Source of the DNA: Robbsia betulipollinis | GTDB taxonomy: Bacteria; Pseudomonadota; Gammaproteobacteria; Burkholderiales; Burkholderiaceae | Assembly (NCBI RefSeq): GCF_026624755.1 | Contig: NZ_JAPMXC010000001.1 | Span: forward strand, 124,001 to 188,000 | Direction of reading: 5' to 3' | DNA: 64,000 nucleotides | Part shown: positions 42,702 to 51,674 of the stretch, in pieces | Layout of the letters: the number at the start of each line of letters is the position of its first letter | Numbering within the stretch: the first letter of the stretch is position 1 | Notes under the pieces: generated by a model | Database searches by the model: none | The model's input: the letters and a program-made list of their open reading frames with translations, nothing else | What the model was told of the DNA's origin: nothing | Translations under genes and position numbers: made by a program

Positions 42702-42763
42702 GTTTAACCTTTCGTGAGGACTTGGCGACACCCTGGCCTTTACCATGCGCTCCGAGGTTAAAC
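42702..42763. promoter_or_regulatory. Inverted repeat GTTTAACC / GGTTAAAC in the divergent msrB promoter region
   Basis: GTTTAACC at 42702-42709 and GGTTAAAC at 42756-42763 are perfect 8-bp inverted copies, 46 bp apart, between the response-regulator remnant and msrB. They could be paired operator half-sites of the adjacent OmpR-type DNA-binding domain. Confidence 0.45.
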
Positions 42764-42784
42764 CAGGGATGCGGGGAGTACACG

Positions 42785-43303
42785 ATGACGACAAGAAGAC
42801 GGTTCCTGTTTTCCGGCGGCGCGGTGACCGCGTTGGCGGCCCTGGGAGGCTGGCGTGCGTTGGCGTCGGCGCTGGGCCTGCGGGCGGCCGATGCCGCGAC
42901 GCCCGAGACATTCGCCGTCATGCATTCCGATGCGCAATGGCACCGGTTGCTCGATCCGCAACAATACGCGGTCTTGCGCGAGGCCGCGACGGAGCGGCCT
43001 TACAGCAGTCCCCTGAACGATGAGCACCGGGCGGGCATGTTCCATTGCGCCGGTTGTCGCACGCCGTGCTTTTCTTCGTCGACCAAGTTCGACAGCCGTA
43101 CCGGCTGGCCCAGTTTCTGGGCGCCCGTGGCGAATGCCGTCGGCGACCGCGACGATCATTCCTGGGGCGTGACGCGAACCGAAATCCACTGCGCGCGATG
43201 CGGCGGTCATCTCGGGCACCGGTTCAGCGACGGCCCGGCGCCCACCGGTCTGCGCTATTGCATGAACGGGTTCGCACTGGGTTTCACGGCCGGCGCTGCC
43301 TAG
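42785..43303 (+). CDS. msrB: Exported peptide-methionine (R)-S-oxide reductase, Tat signal
   Basis: A 172-aa MsrB. The N-terminus MTTRRRFLFSGGAVTALAAL is a twin-arginine signal, so the protein works outside the cytoplasm. The family parts are the zinc pairs CAGC and CARC, TKFDSRTGWPSFW, GGHLGHRFSDGPAPTGLRYCMNG with the catalytic Cys. RYC-MNG is a small variation from the common RYCINS. It heads a msrB-dipZ-msrA set that repairs oxidised methionines in envelope proteins, and is divergent from the broken two-component pair. Confidence 0.94.
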   Translation: MTTRRRFLFSGGAVTALAALGGWRALASALGLRAADAATPETFAVMHSDAQWHRLLDPQQYAVLREAATERPYSSPLNDEHRAGMFHCAGCRTPCFSSSTKFDSRTGWPSFWAPVANAVGDRDDHSWGVTRTEIHCARCGGHLGHRFSDGPAPTGLRYCMNGFALGFTAGAA

Positions 43304-43358
43304 ATGGCAGGCACGCGGCAGGCGTGATCGACCCCCATTTCGGGATGGAGAAGACTTT

Positions 43359-45128
43359 ATGCTGGTGCTGTTTCTGTCGTATCTGGGTGGCGTGCTGACC
43401 ATCGTCAGCCCCTGCATCCTGCCGGTGCTGCCCTTCGTTTTCTCCAGGGCCAACGAGCCGTTCCTGAAAAGCGGGTTGCCGCTACTCATCGGCATGGCAT
43501 TGACCTTCGCCCTGGTAGCCACGCTCGCCGCGATCGGCGGCGGCTGGGTCGCCCAGGCGAACGCGTACGGCCGGTGGGCGGCCATCGTGCTTCTGGCGGT
43601 GTTTGGCCTGACGCTGCTGTTTCCCCGGTTCGCCGACCGTCTGATGCGACCGCTCGTGACGCTGGGCGACCGCCTGTCGAACGCCGCGACCGTCAGCCGC
43701 AACGGCACGAGCTTCGGCGCGTCGCTGCTGCTCGGCGTGGCCACCGGGCTGTTGTGGGCGCCCTGCGCGGGTCCGATCCTGGGCCTGGTGCTCACGGGGG
43801 CGGCACTGCGCGGCGCCAGCGTCGGTACGACCTTGCTGCTGCTCGCCTACGCGGCCGGCGCGGCGACCTCGCTCGCCGCCGCGTTGTTGGTCGGGGGCCG
43901 CGTTTTCGCCGCCATGAAACGTTCGATCGGGGCCGGGGAGTGGGTACGCAGGCTGATCGGCGCCGCGATGCTGTGCGGCGTCGTAGCGATCTCGCTGGGG
44001 TGGGATACCGGCGTGCTCGCGCGCGTGTCGACCGTGGCGACAGGCGGCCTGGAACAGAAACTGGTGGATCGGTTTTCCCCTCAGCCGGCCGAAGGCCCCG
44101 ACGCGGGCGGCGCGATGATGGCAAGGAACGCGAGCGTCACGGGGGCCGGCGCGCTGCCGGTCGAGGGGACGTTGCCGCCGCTCTCCGGCGCGGTGGCGTG
44201 GTTGAATTCGCCGCCCTTGCGTCCCGAAAGCCTGCGCGGCAAGGTGGTATTGATCGATTTCTGGACGTATTCCTGCATCAATTGCCTGCGCACGCTGCCC
44301 TACGTGAAGGCCTGGGCGCAGAAATATCGTGACGAGGGGCTGGTCGTGATCGGCGTGCATGCTCCCGAATTCGCTTTCGAGCGCGACATCGCCAATGTCA
44401 CCCGGCAGACGCGGGATCTGGGCATCACCTATCCGGTGGCCATCGATAACGACTATGCGATCTGGCGCGGGTTCAACAACCAGTATTGGCCAGCGCAGTA
44501 CTTCGTCGATGCCCAGGGCCGCATCCGGCATCACCATTTCGGCGAGGGGGACGATGTGCAATCCGAGAAGGTCATTCAGCAGCTTTTGACCGAAGCGGGC
44601 AGCAAGAACGTACCGACGGCGCTGATCGACGCCGAAAGCAGCGCCACCGGTGCCGAGGTCCTGGCGGACAACCGCGACATGCGTTCGCCGGAAACCTATA
44701 TCGGCTACGAGCGGGCCGGCCAGTTCAGTTCGCCGGGCGGCGTGGCGCGGGACGCACAACGTACCTATACCGTTCCCGCTTTCCTGGCTCTGAACGGCTG
44801 GGGATTGTCGGGCGACTGGAACGTGAGCGGCGAGCAGGCGCGACTCGTCCACGCGGGCGGCAGAATCGTATACCGGTTTCATGCGCGCGATCTGCATCTG
44901 GTGCTCGGGCCAGGCCGTGCCGGCGTGCCCGTGCACTTCCGGGTGACGATCGACGGGCACGCGCCGGGCGATGCGCATGGCGTGGATGTCGCGGCCGATG
45001 GCACCGGCGTCGTCGACGAGCACCGGCTGTATCAGTTGATCCGGCAATCGGGCGCCATCCAGGACCGCACGTTCGCCATTGAATTCACGGACCCGGATGT
45101 GCAGGCGTATGCATTTACATTCGGTTGA
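43359..45128 (+). CDS. dipZ: DipZ-type thiol:disulfide transporter, CcdA + thioredoxin-like fusion
   Basis: A 589-aa protein. The N-terminal CcdA/DsbD-like membrane domain has redox Cys in VSPCILPVLPF and WAPCAGPILG, with about six TM segments. A periplasmic thioredoxin/AhpC-like domain (about 280-425) has FWTYSCINCLRTLPY. A C-terminal beta-rich domain (about 455-589), as in Mycobacterium DipZ, follows. It should carry reducing power from cytoplasmic thioredoxin across the membrane. Its position between msrB and msrA strongly suggests that it recycles those enzymes. Confidence 0.93.
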   Translation: MLVLFLSYLGGVLTIVSPCILPVLPFVFSRANEPFLKSGLPLLIGMALTFALVATLAAIGGGWVAQANAYGRWAAIVLLAVFGLTLLFPRFADRLMRPLVTLGDRLSNAATVSRNGTSFGASLLLGVATGLLWAPCAGPILGLVLTGAALRGASVGTTLLLLAYAAGAATSLAAALLVGGRVFAAMKRSIGAGEWVRRLIGAAMLCGVVAISLGWDTGVLARVSTVATGGLEQKLVDRFSPQPAEGPDAGGAMMARNASVTGAGALPVEGTLPPLSGAVAWLNSPPLRPESLRGKVVLIDFWTYSCINCLRTLPYVKAWAQKYRDEGLVVIGVHAPEFAFERDIANVTRQTRDLGITYPVAIDNDYAIWRGFNNQYWPAQYFVDAQGRIRHHHFGEGDDVQSEKVIQQLLTEAGSKNVPTALIDAESSATGAEVLADNRDMRSPETYIGYERAGQFSSPGGVARDAQRTYTVPAFLALNGWGLSGDWNVSGEQARLVHAGGRIVYRFHARDLHLVLGPGRAGVPVHFRVTIDGHAPGDAHGVDVAADGTGVVDEHRLYQLIRQSGAIQDRTFAIEFTDPDVQAYAFTFG

Positions 45129-45150
45129 TGATCGACGAGGAGTCAGCACC

Positions 45151-45921
45151 ATGAACACTTTGAACAAACCGACAGCCCCTGCGGTCCCTTCACGCCGCCG
45201 GTTTCGCGCCGTCACGCCGTCTCTGGCCGGCAAGCTCGCGCTTGCCGCCGCGATCGGTGCCGGGGCGCTGAGCTGGCAGCACGCCGCCTATTCGGTCGAG
45301 GAGGCGCGGGTCGTGCCGGCCCCGGTGCAGGACGAGAAAGCCGGGCCGGCGCGACTCGAGACCGCGGTGGTATCGGGTGGCTGCTTCTGGGGCGTGCAGG
45401 GCGTTTTCCAGCACGTACGGGGCGTCAGCAAGGTGGTCTCCGGCTACAGCGGTGGCGCGGCCTCGACCGCCGCGTACGAAATGGTCAGCACCGGTGCGAC
45501 CGGGCACGCCGAATCCGTGCAGATCACGTTCGACCCTGCCCGGATATCGTATGGTCGGCTGCTCCAGATCTTCTTCTCGGTGGCGCACAATCCGACCGAA
45601 CGCGACATGCAGGGCCCCGATCATGGCAGCCAGTACCGGTCGGCGATTTTCCCGCAGAGCCGGGAGCAGGCGCAGGTCGCCAGCGCCTACATCCAGCAGC
45701 TCAACCAGGGCCATGTCTTTCCGGCGACAGTGGTGACGCGGGTGGAGACGTTCAAGGGCTTTTATCCGGCGGAAAACTATCACCAGAATTACCTGACGCT
45801 GCACCCGGACAATCCGTATATCGCCGTCAACGATCTGCCGAAAGTCGGCTATCTGAAGCAGTATTTCCCGGCGGCCTACACGGCGACGCCGGCGTTGCTC
45901 CAGGTGGCGTCCGCGCAGTAG
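45151..45921 (+). CDS. msrA: Exported or membrane-anchored peptide-methionine (S)-S-oxide reductase
   Basis: A 256-aa MsrA with an N-terminal basic stretch and one hydrophobic segment (about 26-43), a signal anchor. The catalytic motif GGCFWGVQGVF holds the only cysteine of the mature domain, so it lacks the usual resolving Cys and would need direct reduction by a thioredoxin-like partner such as DipZ. Other family parts: GYSGG, GHAESVQITFDP, DHGSQYRSAIF, YPAENYHQNYL. The start has a GAGGAGT site. It ends 45 bp from the convergent malic enzyme gene. Confidence 0.95.
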   Translation: MNTLNKPTAPAVPSRRRFRAVTPSLAGKLALAAAIGAGALSWQHAAYSVEEARVVPAPVQDEKAGPARLETAVVSGGCFWGVQGVFQHVRGVSKVVSGYSGGAASTAAYEMVSTGATGHAESVQITFDPARISYGRLLQIFFSVAHNPTERDMQGPDHGSQYRSAIFPQSREQAQVASAYIQQLNQGHVFPATVVTRVETFKGFYPAENYHQNYLTLHPDNPYIAVNDLPKVGYLKQYFPAAYTATPALLQVASAQ

Positions 45922-45966
45922 GCGCCGGCGGCCGCGCGGGCAAGGAGCGGCAGCGCAGCGACGGGG

Positions 45967-47595
45967 TCAGGCGCCCGCGTAGACGGGCTTGTATGTCATC
46001 GCCTCGATCCAGGCGCGGATGTCTTCCGGCCGTTCGACCGTCGCCTGTCCTTGATCGAAAATATACTCCGCCACGCGCGTGGCGGTCGTGATCTCGGTCG
46101 CCAGGATGTTTTTCTGCTGCGGATACAGCATGCCCTTGTCGCGGTCGGCCGCGCTGACTTGATCGGCGGTGCCGCGCGCCGCCGCGATGAAGGCCGTATC
46201 GTCGATGCGCTTCGGGCGGGTCGCATAGATCGCCAGCGCCACGGCGGGGAAAATATAGAAGTTGTTCGCCTGTCCGGGGTGGAAGGTCTTGCCGTCCACT
46301 TCGACGTCCGGGAACTGCACCCCGCATGCGACCAGTGCCTTGCCCTGCGTCCACGCGTATGCCTGCTGCGGTGTGCATTCGGCCTTGTCCGTCGGGTTGG
46401 ACAAGGGAAAAATGATCGGGCGTTCGTGCATTTTCGCCATCGTTTTCACGACCTGCTCGGTAAACAGCCCGTGCACCGTGCTCACGCCGATCAAAATGCT
46501 CGGCTTGGTTTGCCGGACCGCGTCCGCGAGTTCCCGGGTCGGCGCGCCGTCATGGGCATAGCGGGCCTGCGAGGGGTTGAGATCGCGGCGGCGCTTCTCG
46601 ACCAGGCCGTTGATGTCGAACAATGCGATTCGCTCGCGCGCGGCCTGGCGCGACAGCCCCTCCTGCACCATCGTCTCCACCAGCAGATCGGCGATGCCGA
46701 TGGCCGCGGAACCGGCACCGGCGAACAGGATACGCTGCTCGCCCAATGTACTGCCCACGATCTGCAGGGCGGTGATCAACCCGGCCAGCGCCACGCTCGC
46801 CGTGCCCTGGATATCGTCGTTGAAACACAGCGCCTTGTCCTGGTACCGCGCCAGCAGACGGATCGCGTCGTCGCCTTTCCAGTCCTCGAAATGGATGCAG
46901 CACCCGGGAAACACCGATTGCACCGCGGCGACGAATTCGTCCATGACCGCATCGATCTCGTCGCTCGAGGCCGGCTCCTCGCGCAGGCCCGTGTAGAGCG
47001 CATCGGCCCGCAGCGCGGCGTTGCTGGTGCCGATATCCATGTGGATCGGCAGCAGGCCGTCCGGCGGCACCGCCGCGCACGCGGTGTACAGCTGCAGCTT
47101 GCCGATCGGAATCGGCGCCCCGTTCGCGCCGATGTCGCCCAACCCCAGGATGCGCCCGCCCGACGACACGCAAATCGCGCGCACATCCTTGATCGGCCAG
47201 TTGCTCAGCACTTTCCTGAACCGCCCCTTCATGTGCCGGGTGAGATACATGCCGCGCGGCCGGCGGTACAGGTGCCCATAGGACAGACAGGCGTCCGCGA
47301 TCGTCGGATCGTAGACGATCGGGACGAAGCGCGCGGGGTCCGACATCAACGTCGCATAGAACAGCGTCTCGTTGCGGTCGCACAGGCCCATCAGGTAGAT
47401 ATAACGTTCGAGGTCGCTCGGCTTCGATTCGAGATGTCCGAGAACGCGATCGATCTGTTTGTCGAGGGTGTCGATGCCCGAGGGGAGCAGGCCTTCGAGA
47501 TGCAGCTTGCGGCGCTCGTCTTCGGTGAAAGCCGTACCTTTGTTGCGTAGCGGATCGTTCAGGATATCGGTTACGGGGCGGATTCGCTCGGTCAT
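45967..47595 (-). CDS. maeA: NAD-dependent malic enzyme
   Basis: A 542-aa single-domain malic enzyme (malate + NAD to pyruvate + CO2 + NADH). It has the malic signature FVPIVYDPTIADACLSYGHLYRRPRGMYL, the GGRILGLGDIGANGAPIPIGK motif, the metal site FNDDIQGTASVALAG and the Rossmann motif FAGAGSAAIGIADLL. This resembles E. coli MaeA more than the large MaeB fusion. The frame is open upstream to 47736, but MTERIRP at 47595 is the family-like start. It lies downstream of prpD, same strand, 192 bp away; it can turn the C4 product of propionate use into pyruvate. Confidence 0.94.
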   Translation of the reverse strand: MTERIRPVTDILNDPLRNKGTAFTEDERRKLHLEGLLPSGIDTLDKQIDRVLGHLESKPSDLERYIYLMGLCDRNETLFYATLMSDPARFVPIVYDPTIADACLSYGHLYRRPRGMYLTRHMKGRFRKVLSNWPIKDVRAICVSSGGRILGLGDIGANGAPIPIGKLQLYTACAAVPPDGLLPIHMDIGTSNAALRADALYTGLREEPASSDEIDAVMDEFVAAVQSVFPGCCIHFEDWKGDDAIRLLARYQDKALCFNDDIQGTASVALAGLITALQIVGSTLGEQRILFAGAGSAAIGIADLLVETMVQEGLSRQAARERIALFDINGLVEKRRRDLNPSQARYAHDGAPTRELADAVRQTKPSILIGVSTVHGLFTEQVVKTMAKMHERPIIFPLSNPTDKAECTPQQAYAWTQGKALVACGVQFPDVEVDGKTFHPGQANNFYIFPAVALAIYATRPKRIDDTAFIAAARGTADQVSAADRDKGMLYPQQKNILATEITTATRVAEYIFDQGQATVERPEDIRAWIEAMTYKPVYAGA

Positions 47596-47787
47596 TTTCG
47601 CTCCAGGAAACGAGGTGGCTGCCGGCCGGGGCGCGTCGCGCGCCGGGATGAACGGGCGCGACGGCGTACACGGCCGGGGGTGCAAGCGCGCGCAGGTTTC
47701 GTTCCTGAAAAAAGGGCGAACCGGCCGCCCCCGCATCGGCTGATGAATCGGCCTGATGAATCGGGCTGATCAATCGGACCGAACTGG

Positions 47788-49239
47788 CTAGATCACATAA
47801 AGATCGACGTAATCGTTCACGGCGAGATTTTCCAGCGTTGCCTGATCGAGCGATACGGCGAGAATCGCTTCCTGCTGTTTTTGCGGGAAACGACGCGCCA
47901 GATTGGTCCTGAATTTCTCGATCAGCAGCGGCGTGCCGTCCTGGCGGCGGCGCTTGTGCCCGATCGGATATTCGACGACGACTTCGCCGAGCGTCGTGCC
48001 GTCGTGGAACGCGACGGTCAGGGCGTTGGCGATCGAGCGCTTTTCCGGGTCGTGGTAATCCCGCGTATATTGCGGCACCTCCACACAGTCCATCGTCGCG
48101 CGCAGGGTATCGATGCGGGGATCGCGCGCGATCGCATCCTCGTAGTCCGGCGCGGTCAACCGCCCGTGGATCAGGGCCACGGCCACCATGTACTGGATGC
48201 AGTGGTCGCGATCGGCGGGATTGTCGAGCGGGCCTTTTTTGTCGATGATGCGCAGCGCCGCCGCGTGGGTGCGGATCGTCACCCGGCGGATATCCTCGAC
48301 GCGCCTGCCCGTTTGCCGAAGCTGCCGATGCAACGTCATTGCCGCCTCGACTGCCGTCTGCGCGTGGAACTCGGCCGGAAACGCGATCTTGAACAGCACG
48401 TTTTCCATGACATAGGTGCCGTACGGACGCTGGAACTTGAACGGCTTGCCGGCGAACAGCACGTCGTAGAAGCCCCAGGTCGGCGCCGTCAGCACCGACG
48501 GGTACCCCATCTCGCCGGTCTTCGCGATCAACGCAAGCCGCACCGCGCGCGAGGTGGCGTCGCCGGCCGCCCATGACTTGCGCGAACCGGTGTTCGGCGC
48601 GTGCCGATAGGTGCGCAGCGCCTGCCCGTCGACGAAGGCCAGCGACACCGCATTGATCAGTTCGTCGCGCGTCAGGCCCAGCAACTGTCCGACCACGGCG
48701 GTGGAGGCGACCTTCACCAGCAGCACGTGATCGAGGCCCACCGCATTGAACGCATTCTCGAGGGCGATGCATCCCTGAATCTCGTGCGCCTTGACCATGC
48801 CGACCAGCACGTCCTTCATCGTCAGCGGCGGCTTGCCGGCGGCGACGGCGTTGCGCGAGAGCCAGTCGGCCGTGGCGAGGATACCGCCGAGATTGTCCGA
48901 CGGGTGACCCCATTCCGCCGCGAGCCAGGTGTCGTTGAAATCGAGCCAGCGGATCATCGTGCCGATATTGAATGCCGCCTGTACCGGGTCGAGCGCATAG
49001 GACGTACCGGGCACCTTCGCACCGTTCGGCACGATCGTGCCCGGAACCAGCGGCCCCATCAATTTGGTACAGGCGGGGTAGGTCAGCGCTTCGAGGCCGC
49101 AGCCCAGGGTGTCGATCAGGCAGTGGCGCGCGGTTTCCAGCGCGAGCGGGCTCTCGATCGGATGGTTCAGGACGTAATCGACGATGTCGACGAGGACGCC
49201 GTCGGGGGCGGGGCGAACGTTCGATACAGGATGGGACAT
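47788..49239 (-). CDS. prpD: 2-methylcitrate dehydratase (MmgE/PrpD family)
   Basis: A 483-aa PrpD that dehydrates 2-methylcitrate to 2-methyl-cis-aconitate. Typical segments are [73 protein letters not shown] and APTWGFYDV. It is the third prp gene in the leftward series prpB-prpC-prpD, starting about 134 bp after prpC. The presence of PrpD without an AcnD/PrpF pair in the window implies the classic E. coli-like route. Confidence 0.96.
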   Translation of the reverse strand: MSHPVSNVRPAPDGVLVDIVDYVLNHPIESPLALETARHCLIDTLGCGLEALTYPACTKLMGPLVPGTIVPNGAKVPGTSYALDPVQAAFNIGTMIRWLDFNDTWLAAEWGHPSDNLGGILATADWLSRNAVAAGKPPLTMKDVLVGMVKAHEIQGCIALENAFNAVGLDHVLLVKVASTAVVGQLLGLTRDELINAVSLAFVDGQALRTYRHAPNTGSRKSWAAGDATSRAVRLALIAKTGEMGYPSVLTAPTWGFYDVLFAGKPFKFQRPYGTYVMENVLFKIAFPAEFHAQTAVEAAMTLHRQLRQTGRRVEDIRRVTIRTHAAALRIIDKKGPLDNPADRDHCIQYMVAVALIHGRLTAPDYEDAIARDPRIDTLRATMDCVEVPQYTRDYHDPEKRSIANALTVAFHDGTTLGEVVVEYPIGHKRRRQDGTPLLIEKFRTNLARRFPQKQQEAILAVSLDQATLENLAVNDYVDLYVI

Positions 49240-49372
49240 GGCGAAATGGAGTCGTGTCGGAGCGATCCGATGTTATTGGTGCCGCATGCGTGCCGGCCGA
49301 GTGCCGGCCGCGGCGGGGCGCATGCCGGGTCATGGATCGGCAGCGTCGGTCCATGGTCCGGCGGCGTTGACG

Positions 49373-50566
49373 TCAGGCGCGCTGGTCGAGCGTTGCGAAT
49401 GGAAGCGGGTCCGGTCCCGTGTAATGGGCGCTCGGCCGGATGATCTTGTTGTCGATGCGTTGCTCGATGATATGCGCGCTCCAGCCCGCCGTGCGGGCGA
49501 TCACGAACAGGGGCGTGAACATCGCCGTCGGCACGCCCATCAGGTGATACGAAACCGCGCTGAACCAATCGAGGTTCGCGAACATTTGCTTCGTGTCCCA
49601 CATGACCGACTCGATGCGTTCGGCGATATCGAACAGCGCCATGTTGTCGGCGTGTTTCGACAAGCCATACGCCACGTCCTTGATGATCTTGTTGCGCGGG
49701 TCCGAGATCGTATAGACGGGATGACCGAAACCGATCACCACTTCCTTGGCGGCGAGCCGGGTCGCGATGTCCGCCTCGGCCTCGTCGGGTGTGGCATAGC
49801 GCGACTGGATCTCGAAGGCGACTTCGTTCGCGCCGCCGTGCTTCGGACCGCGCAGGGCGCCGATGCCGCCCGCCAGCGCAGAATGGATGTCGCTGCCCGT
49901 GCCGGCGATCACGCGCGCGGCGAAGGTCGAGGCGTTGAACTCGTGTTCCGCGTACAGGTTCAGCGACGTATGCATCGCCTTGACCCGCGCATGCGCCGGG
50001 CGCGTGCCATGCAGCAGGTGCAGGAAGTGTCCGCCGATCGAATCGTCGTCGGTTTCGACCTCGATGCGCCGGCCATTGTGCGCATAGTGGTACCAATACA
50101 GCAGCAGCGAACCCAGCGACGCCATCAGGCGGTCGGCGATGTCCCGCGCGCCCGGCTGCCCGTGATCGTCTTTTTCAGGGAGGAGGGTGCCGAGCAGCGA
50201 GACACCGGTGCGCATCACGTCCATCGGATGGGCGGCGGCCGGGATCAGTTCGAGCGCGGCCTTCAGACTGGCGGGAAGGCCGCGCGAGGCCCGGAGTTTC
50301 GCCTTGTAGGCGGCCAGTTCGGCGACGTTTGGCAGCTTGCCGTGTACCAGCAGATAGGCGATCTCCTCGAATTCGGCATGGCCCGCGATATCGAGAATGT
50401 CATAGCCGCGGTAGTGCAGATCGTTGCCGGTCCTGCCGACGGTGCACAACGCGGTATTCCCCGCGGTCACGCCCGACAGCGCGACCGACTTCTTCGGCTT
50501 GAAGGACGTGCCCGCCGGGCCCGTGTCGGCATCTTTTTCCGCGGCGTGCGGGATGCGTTCGTTCAT
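49373..50566 (-). CDS. prpC: 2-methylcitrate synthase
   Basis: A 397-aa citrate-synthase-family enzyme joining propionyl-CoA and oxaloacetate. Motifs: [19 protein letters not shown] and [12 protein letters not shown] at the start (typical of PrpC), [16 protein letters not shown] with catalytic His and [13 protein letters not shown]. The ATG at 50566 follows GGAG; the frame is open upstream to 50713 but that overlaps prpB. It begins 13 bp after the prpB stop, so the two are cotranscribed. Confidence 0.96.
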   Translation of the reverse strand: MNERIPHAAEKDADTGPAGTSFKPKKSVALSGVTAGNTALCTVGRTGNDLHYRGYDILDIAGHAEFEEIAYLLVHGKLPNVAELAAYKAKLRASRGLPASLKAALELIPAAAHPMDVMRTGVSLLGTLLPEKDDHGQPGARDIADRLMASLGSLLLYWYHYAHNGRRIEVETDDDSIGGHFLHLLHGTRPAHARVKAMHTSLNLYAEHEFNASTFAARVIAGTGSDIHSALAGGIGALRGPKHGGANEVAFEIQSRYATPDEAEADIATRLAAKEVVIGFGHPVYTISDPRNKIIKDVAYGLSKHADNMALFDIAERIESVMWDTKQMFANLDWFSAVSYHLMGVPTAMFTPLFVIARTAGWSAHIIEQRIDNKIIRPSAHYTGPDPLPFATLDQRA

Positions 50567-50579
50567 CACCGTTCTCCTG

Positions 50580-51473
50580 TCATTTTTGTGCGGCAAACAG
50601 CTGGTCGAGTTTTTCCTCGTAGGCGTGATAGCCCAGGTAGCGATACAGATCCGCGCGCGTCTGCATTGTATGGACCGCGGCTTTCTGTGTGCCGTCGCGT
50701 TTGACGGTTTCATAGAAATTGAGCGCGGCCGCGTTCATCGCGCGATAGGCGCCGCAGCAATACAGCGCGATATCGACGTTCGCGTCCCGCAATTCGTCGA
50801 CGGTGAAGAAGGGCGTCGAGCCGAACTCGGTCAGGTTCGCGAGAATCGGTACGCCGACCGCGGCCTTGAAGCGGCGGTAATCGTCGAGCGACTGCATGGC
50901 TTCGGGAAAAATCATGTCGGCGCCGGCCGCGACATACGCGAGCGCGCGTTCGATCGCCGCGTCGATGCCTTCGACGGCCGCGGCATCGGTGCGCGCCATG
51001 ATCACGAACCGGTCGTCGGTGCGGGCGTCGACGGCGGCTTTGACGCGGTCGACCATCTCGGCGGTACTGACGACTTCCTTGCCGGGACGATGGCCGCACC
51101 GTTTCTGTCCGACCTGGTCCTCGATGTGAACCGCCGCCGCGCCGGCGCGGATGAAGGCCTTCACGGTGCGCCCGATGTTGAATGCGCCGCCCCAGCCGGT
51201 GTCGATATCCACCAGCAGCGGCAGCGACGACGCCTCGGTGATGCGGCGCGCATCGGTCAGCACGTCCTCCATCGTGCTGATGCCCAGGTCGGGCACCCCC
51301 AACGAGTTCGCCGCGACGCCGCCGCCGGACAGGTAGAGCGCCTGGAAACCCACGGCCTCGGCCATCCTGGCCGCGTAGGCGGTGATCGCGCCGACGACCT
51401 GCAATGGCGCCTCGCGGGTCAGGGCGGCGCGAAATTTCGCGCCAGCGGTGGTACTCGGCCCGGAACGGCTCAT
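50580..51473 (-). CDS. prpB: 2-methylisocitrate lyase
   Basis: A 297-aa enzyme of the isocitrate lyase/PEP mutase superfamily that cleaves 2-methylisocitrate to pyruvate and succinate. It carries the diagnostic [10 protein letters not shown] motif, [22 protein letters not shown] and IMARTDA. The ATG at 51473 (MSRSGPSTT) was chosen over an upstream Met at 51524 because it places the start just after a GGAG site and 30 bp after a sigma-54 promoter. First gene of the prpBCD series. Confidence 0.97.
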   Translation of the reverse strand: MSRSGPSTTAGAKFRAALTREAPLQVVGAITAYAARMAEAVGFQALYLSGGGVAANSLGVPDLGISTMEDVLTDARRITEASSLPLLVDIDTGWGGAFNIGRTVKAFIRAGAAAVHIEDQVGQKRCGHRPGKEVVSTAEMVDRVKAAVDARTDDRFVIMARTDAAAVEGIDAAIERALAYVAAGADMIFPEAMQSLDDYRRFKAAVGVPILANLTEFGSTPFFTVDELRDANVDIALYCCGAYRAMNAAALNFYETVKRDGTQKAAVHTMQTRADLYRYLGYHAYEEKLDQLFAAQK

Positions 51474-51502
51474 GGCGTGTCTCCAAAGTTTCCCGGGCTT
51501 CA

Positions 51503-51518
51503 TGCAATTTGCAAGCCA
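51503..51518 (-). promoter_or_regulatory. Sigma-54 (-24/-12) promoter of prpB
   Basis: On the minus strand the sequence is TGGCTT-GCAAA-TTGCA, matching the consensus TGGCAC-N5-TTGCA with the invariant GG and GC at the right spacing. It lies 30 bp before the prpB ATG. PrpR, a sigma-54 activator, is encoded divergently next to it. Confidence 0.85.
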
Positions 51519-51581
51519 GTGCACGGCTAATTGAAAAGTAATTGATTCAACTGGGTTTAACGACTACGAAAAAACGAGATT

Positions 51582-51595
51582 TTTCATAAATGAAA
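51582..51595. promoter_or_regulatory. Palindrome TTTCAT-AA-ATGAAA, candidate PrpR upstream site
   Basis: A perfect 6-bp inverted repeat with a 2-bp spacer, about 65-75 bp upstream of the -24 element and about 80 bp before prpR. The location suits an enhancer-type activator site shared by prpBCD and prpR. The assignment to PrpR is inference. Confidence 0.5.
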
Positions 51596-51674
51596 TTTCG
51601 CTATTCGGATATGAAAGGGGTGGATAGAATGGGATCGCCGCATGCCTGCGGTTGGCCCGGCCCACCCTTCGACG

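Noticed and set aside
46550-49354. Very long minus-strand frame of 934 codons across maeA and prpD
   Set aside because: It lies in another frame of two well-supported genes, and its product is Arg/Gly/Ala/Pro-rich with no family text; such frames are common in DNA with high GC3.
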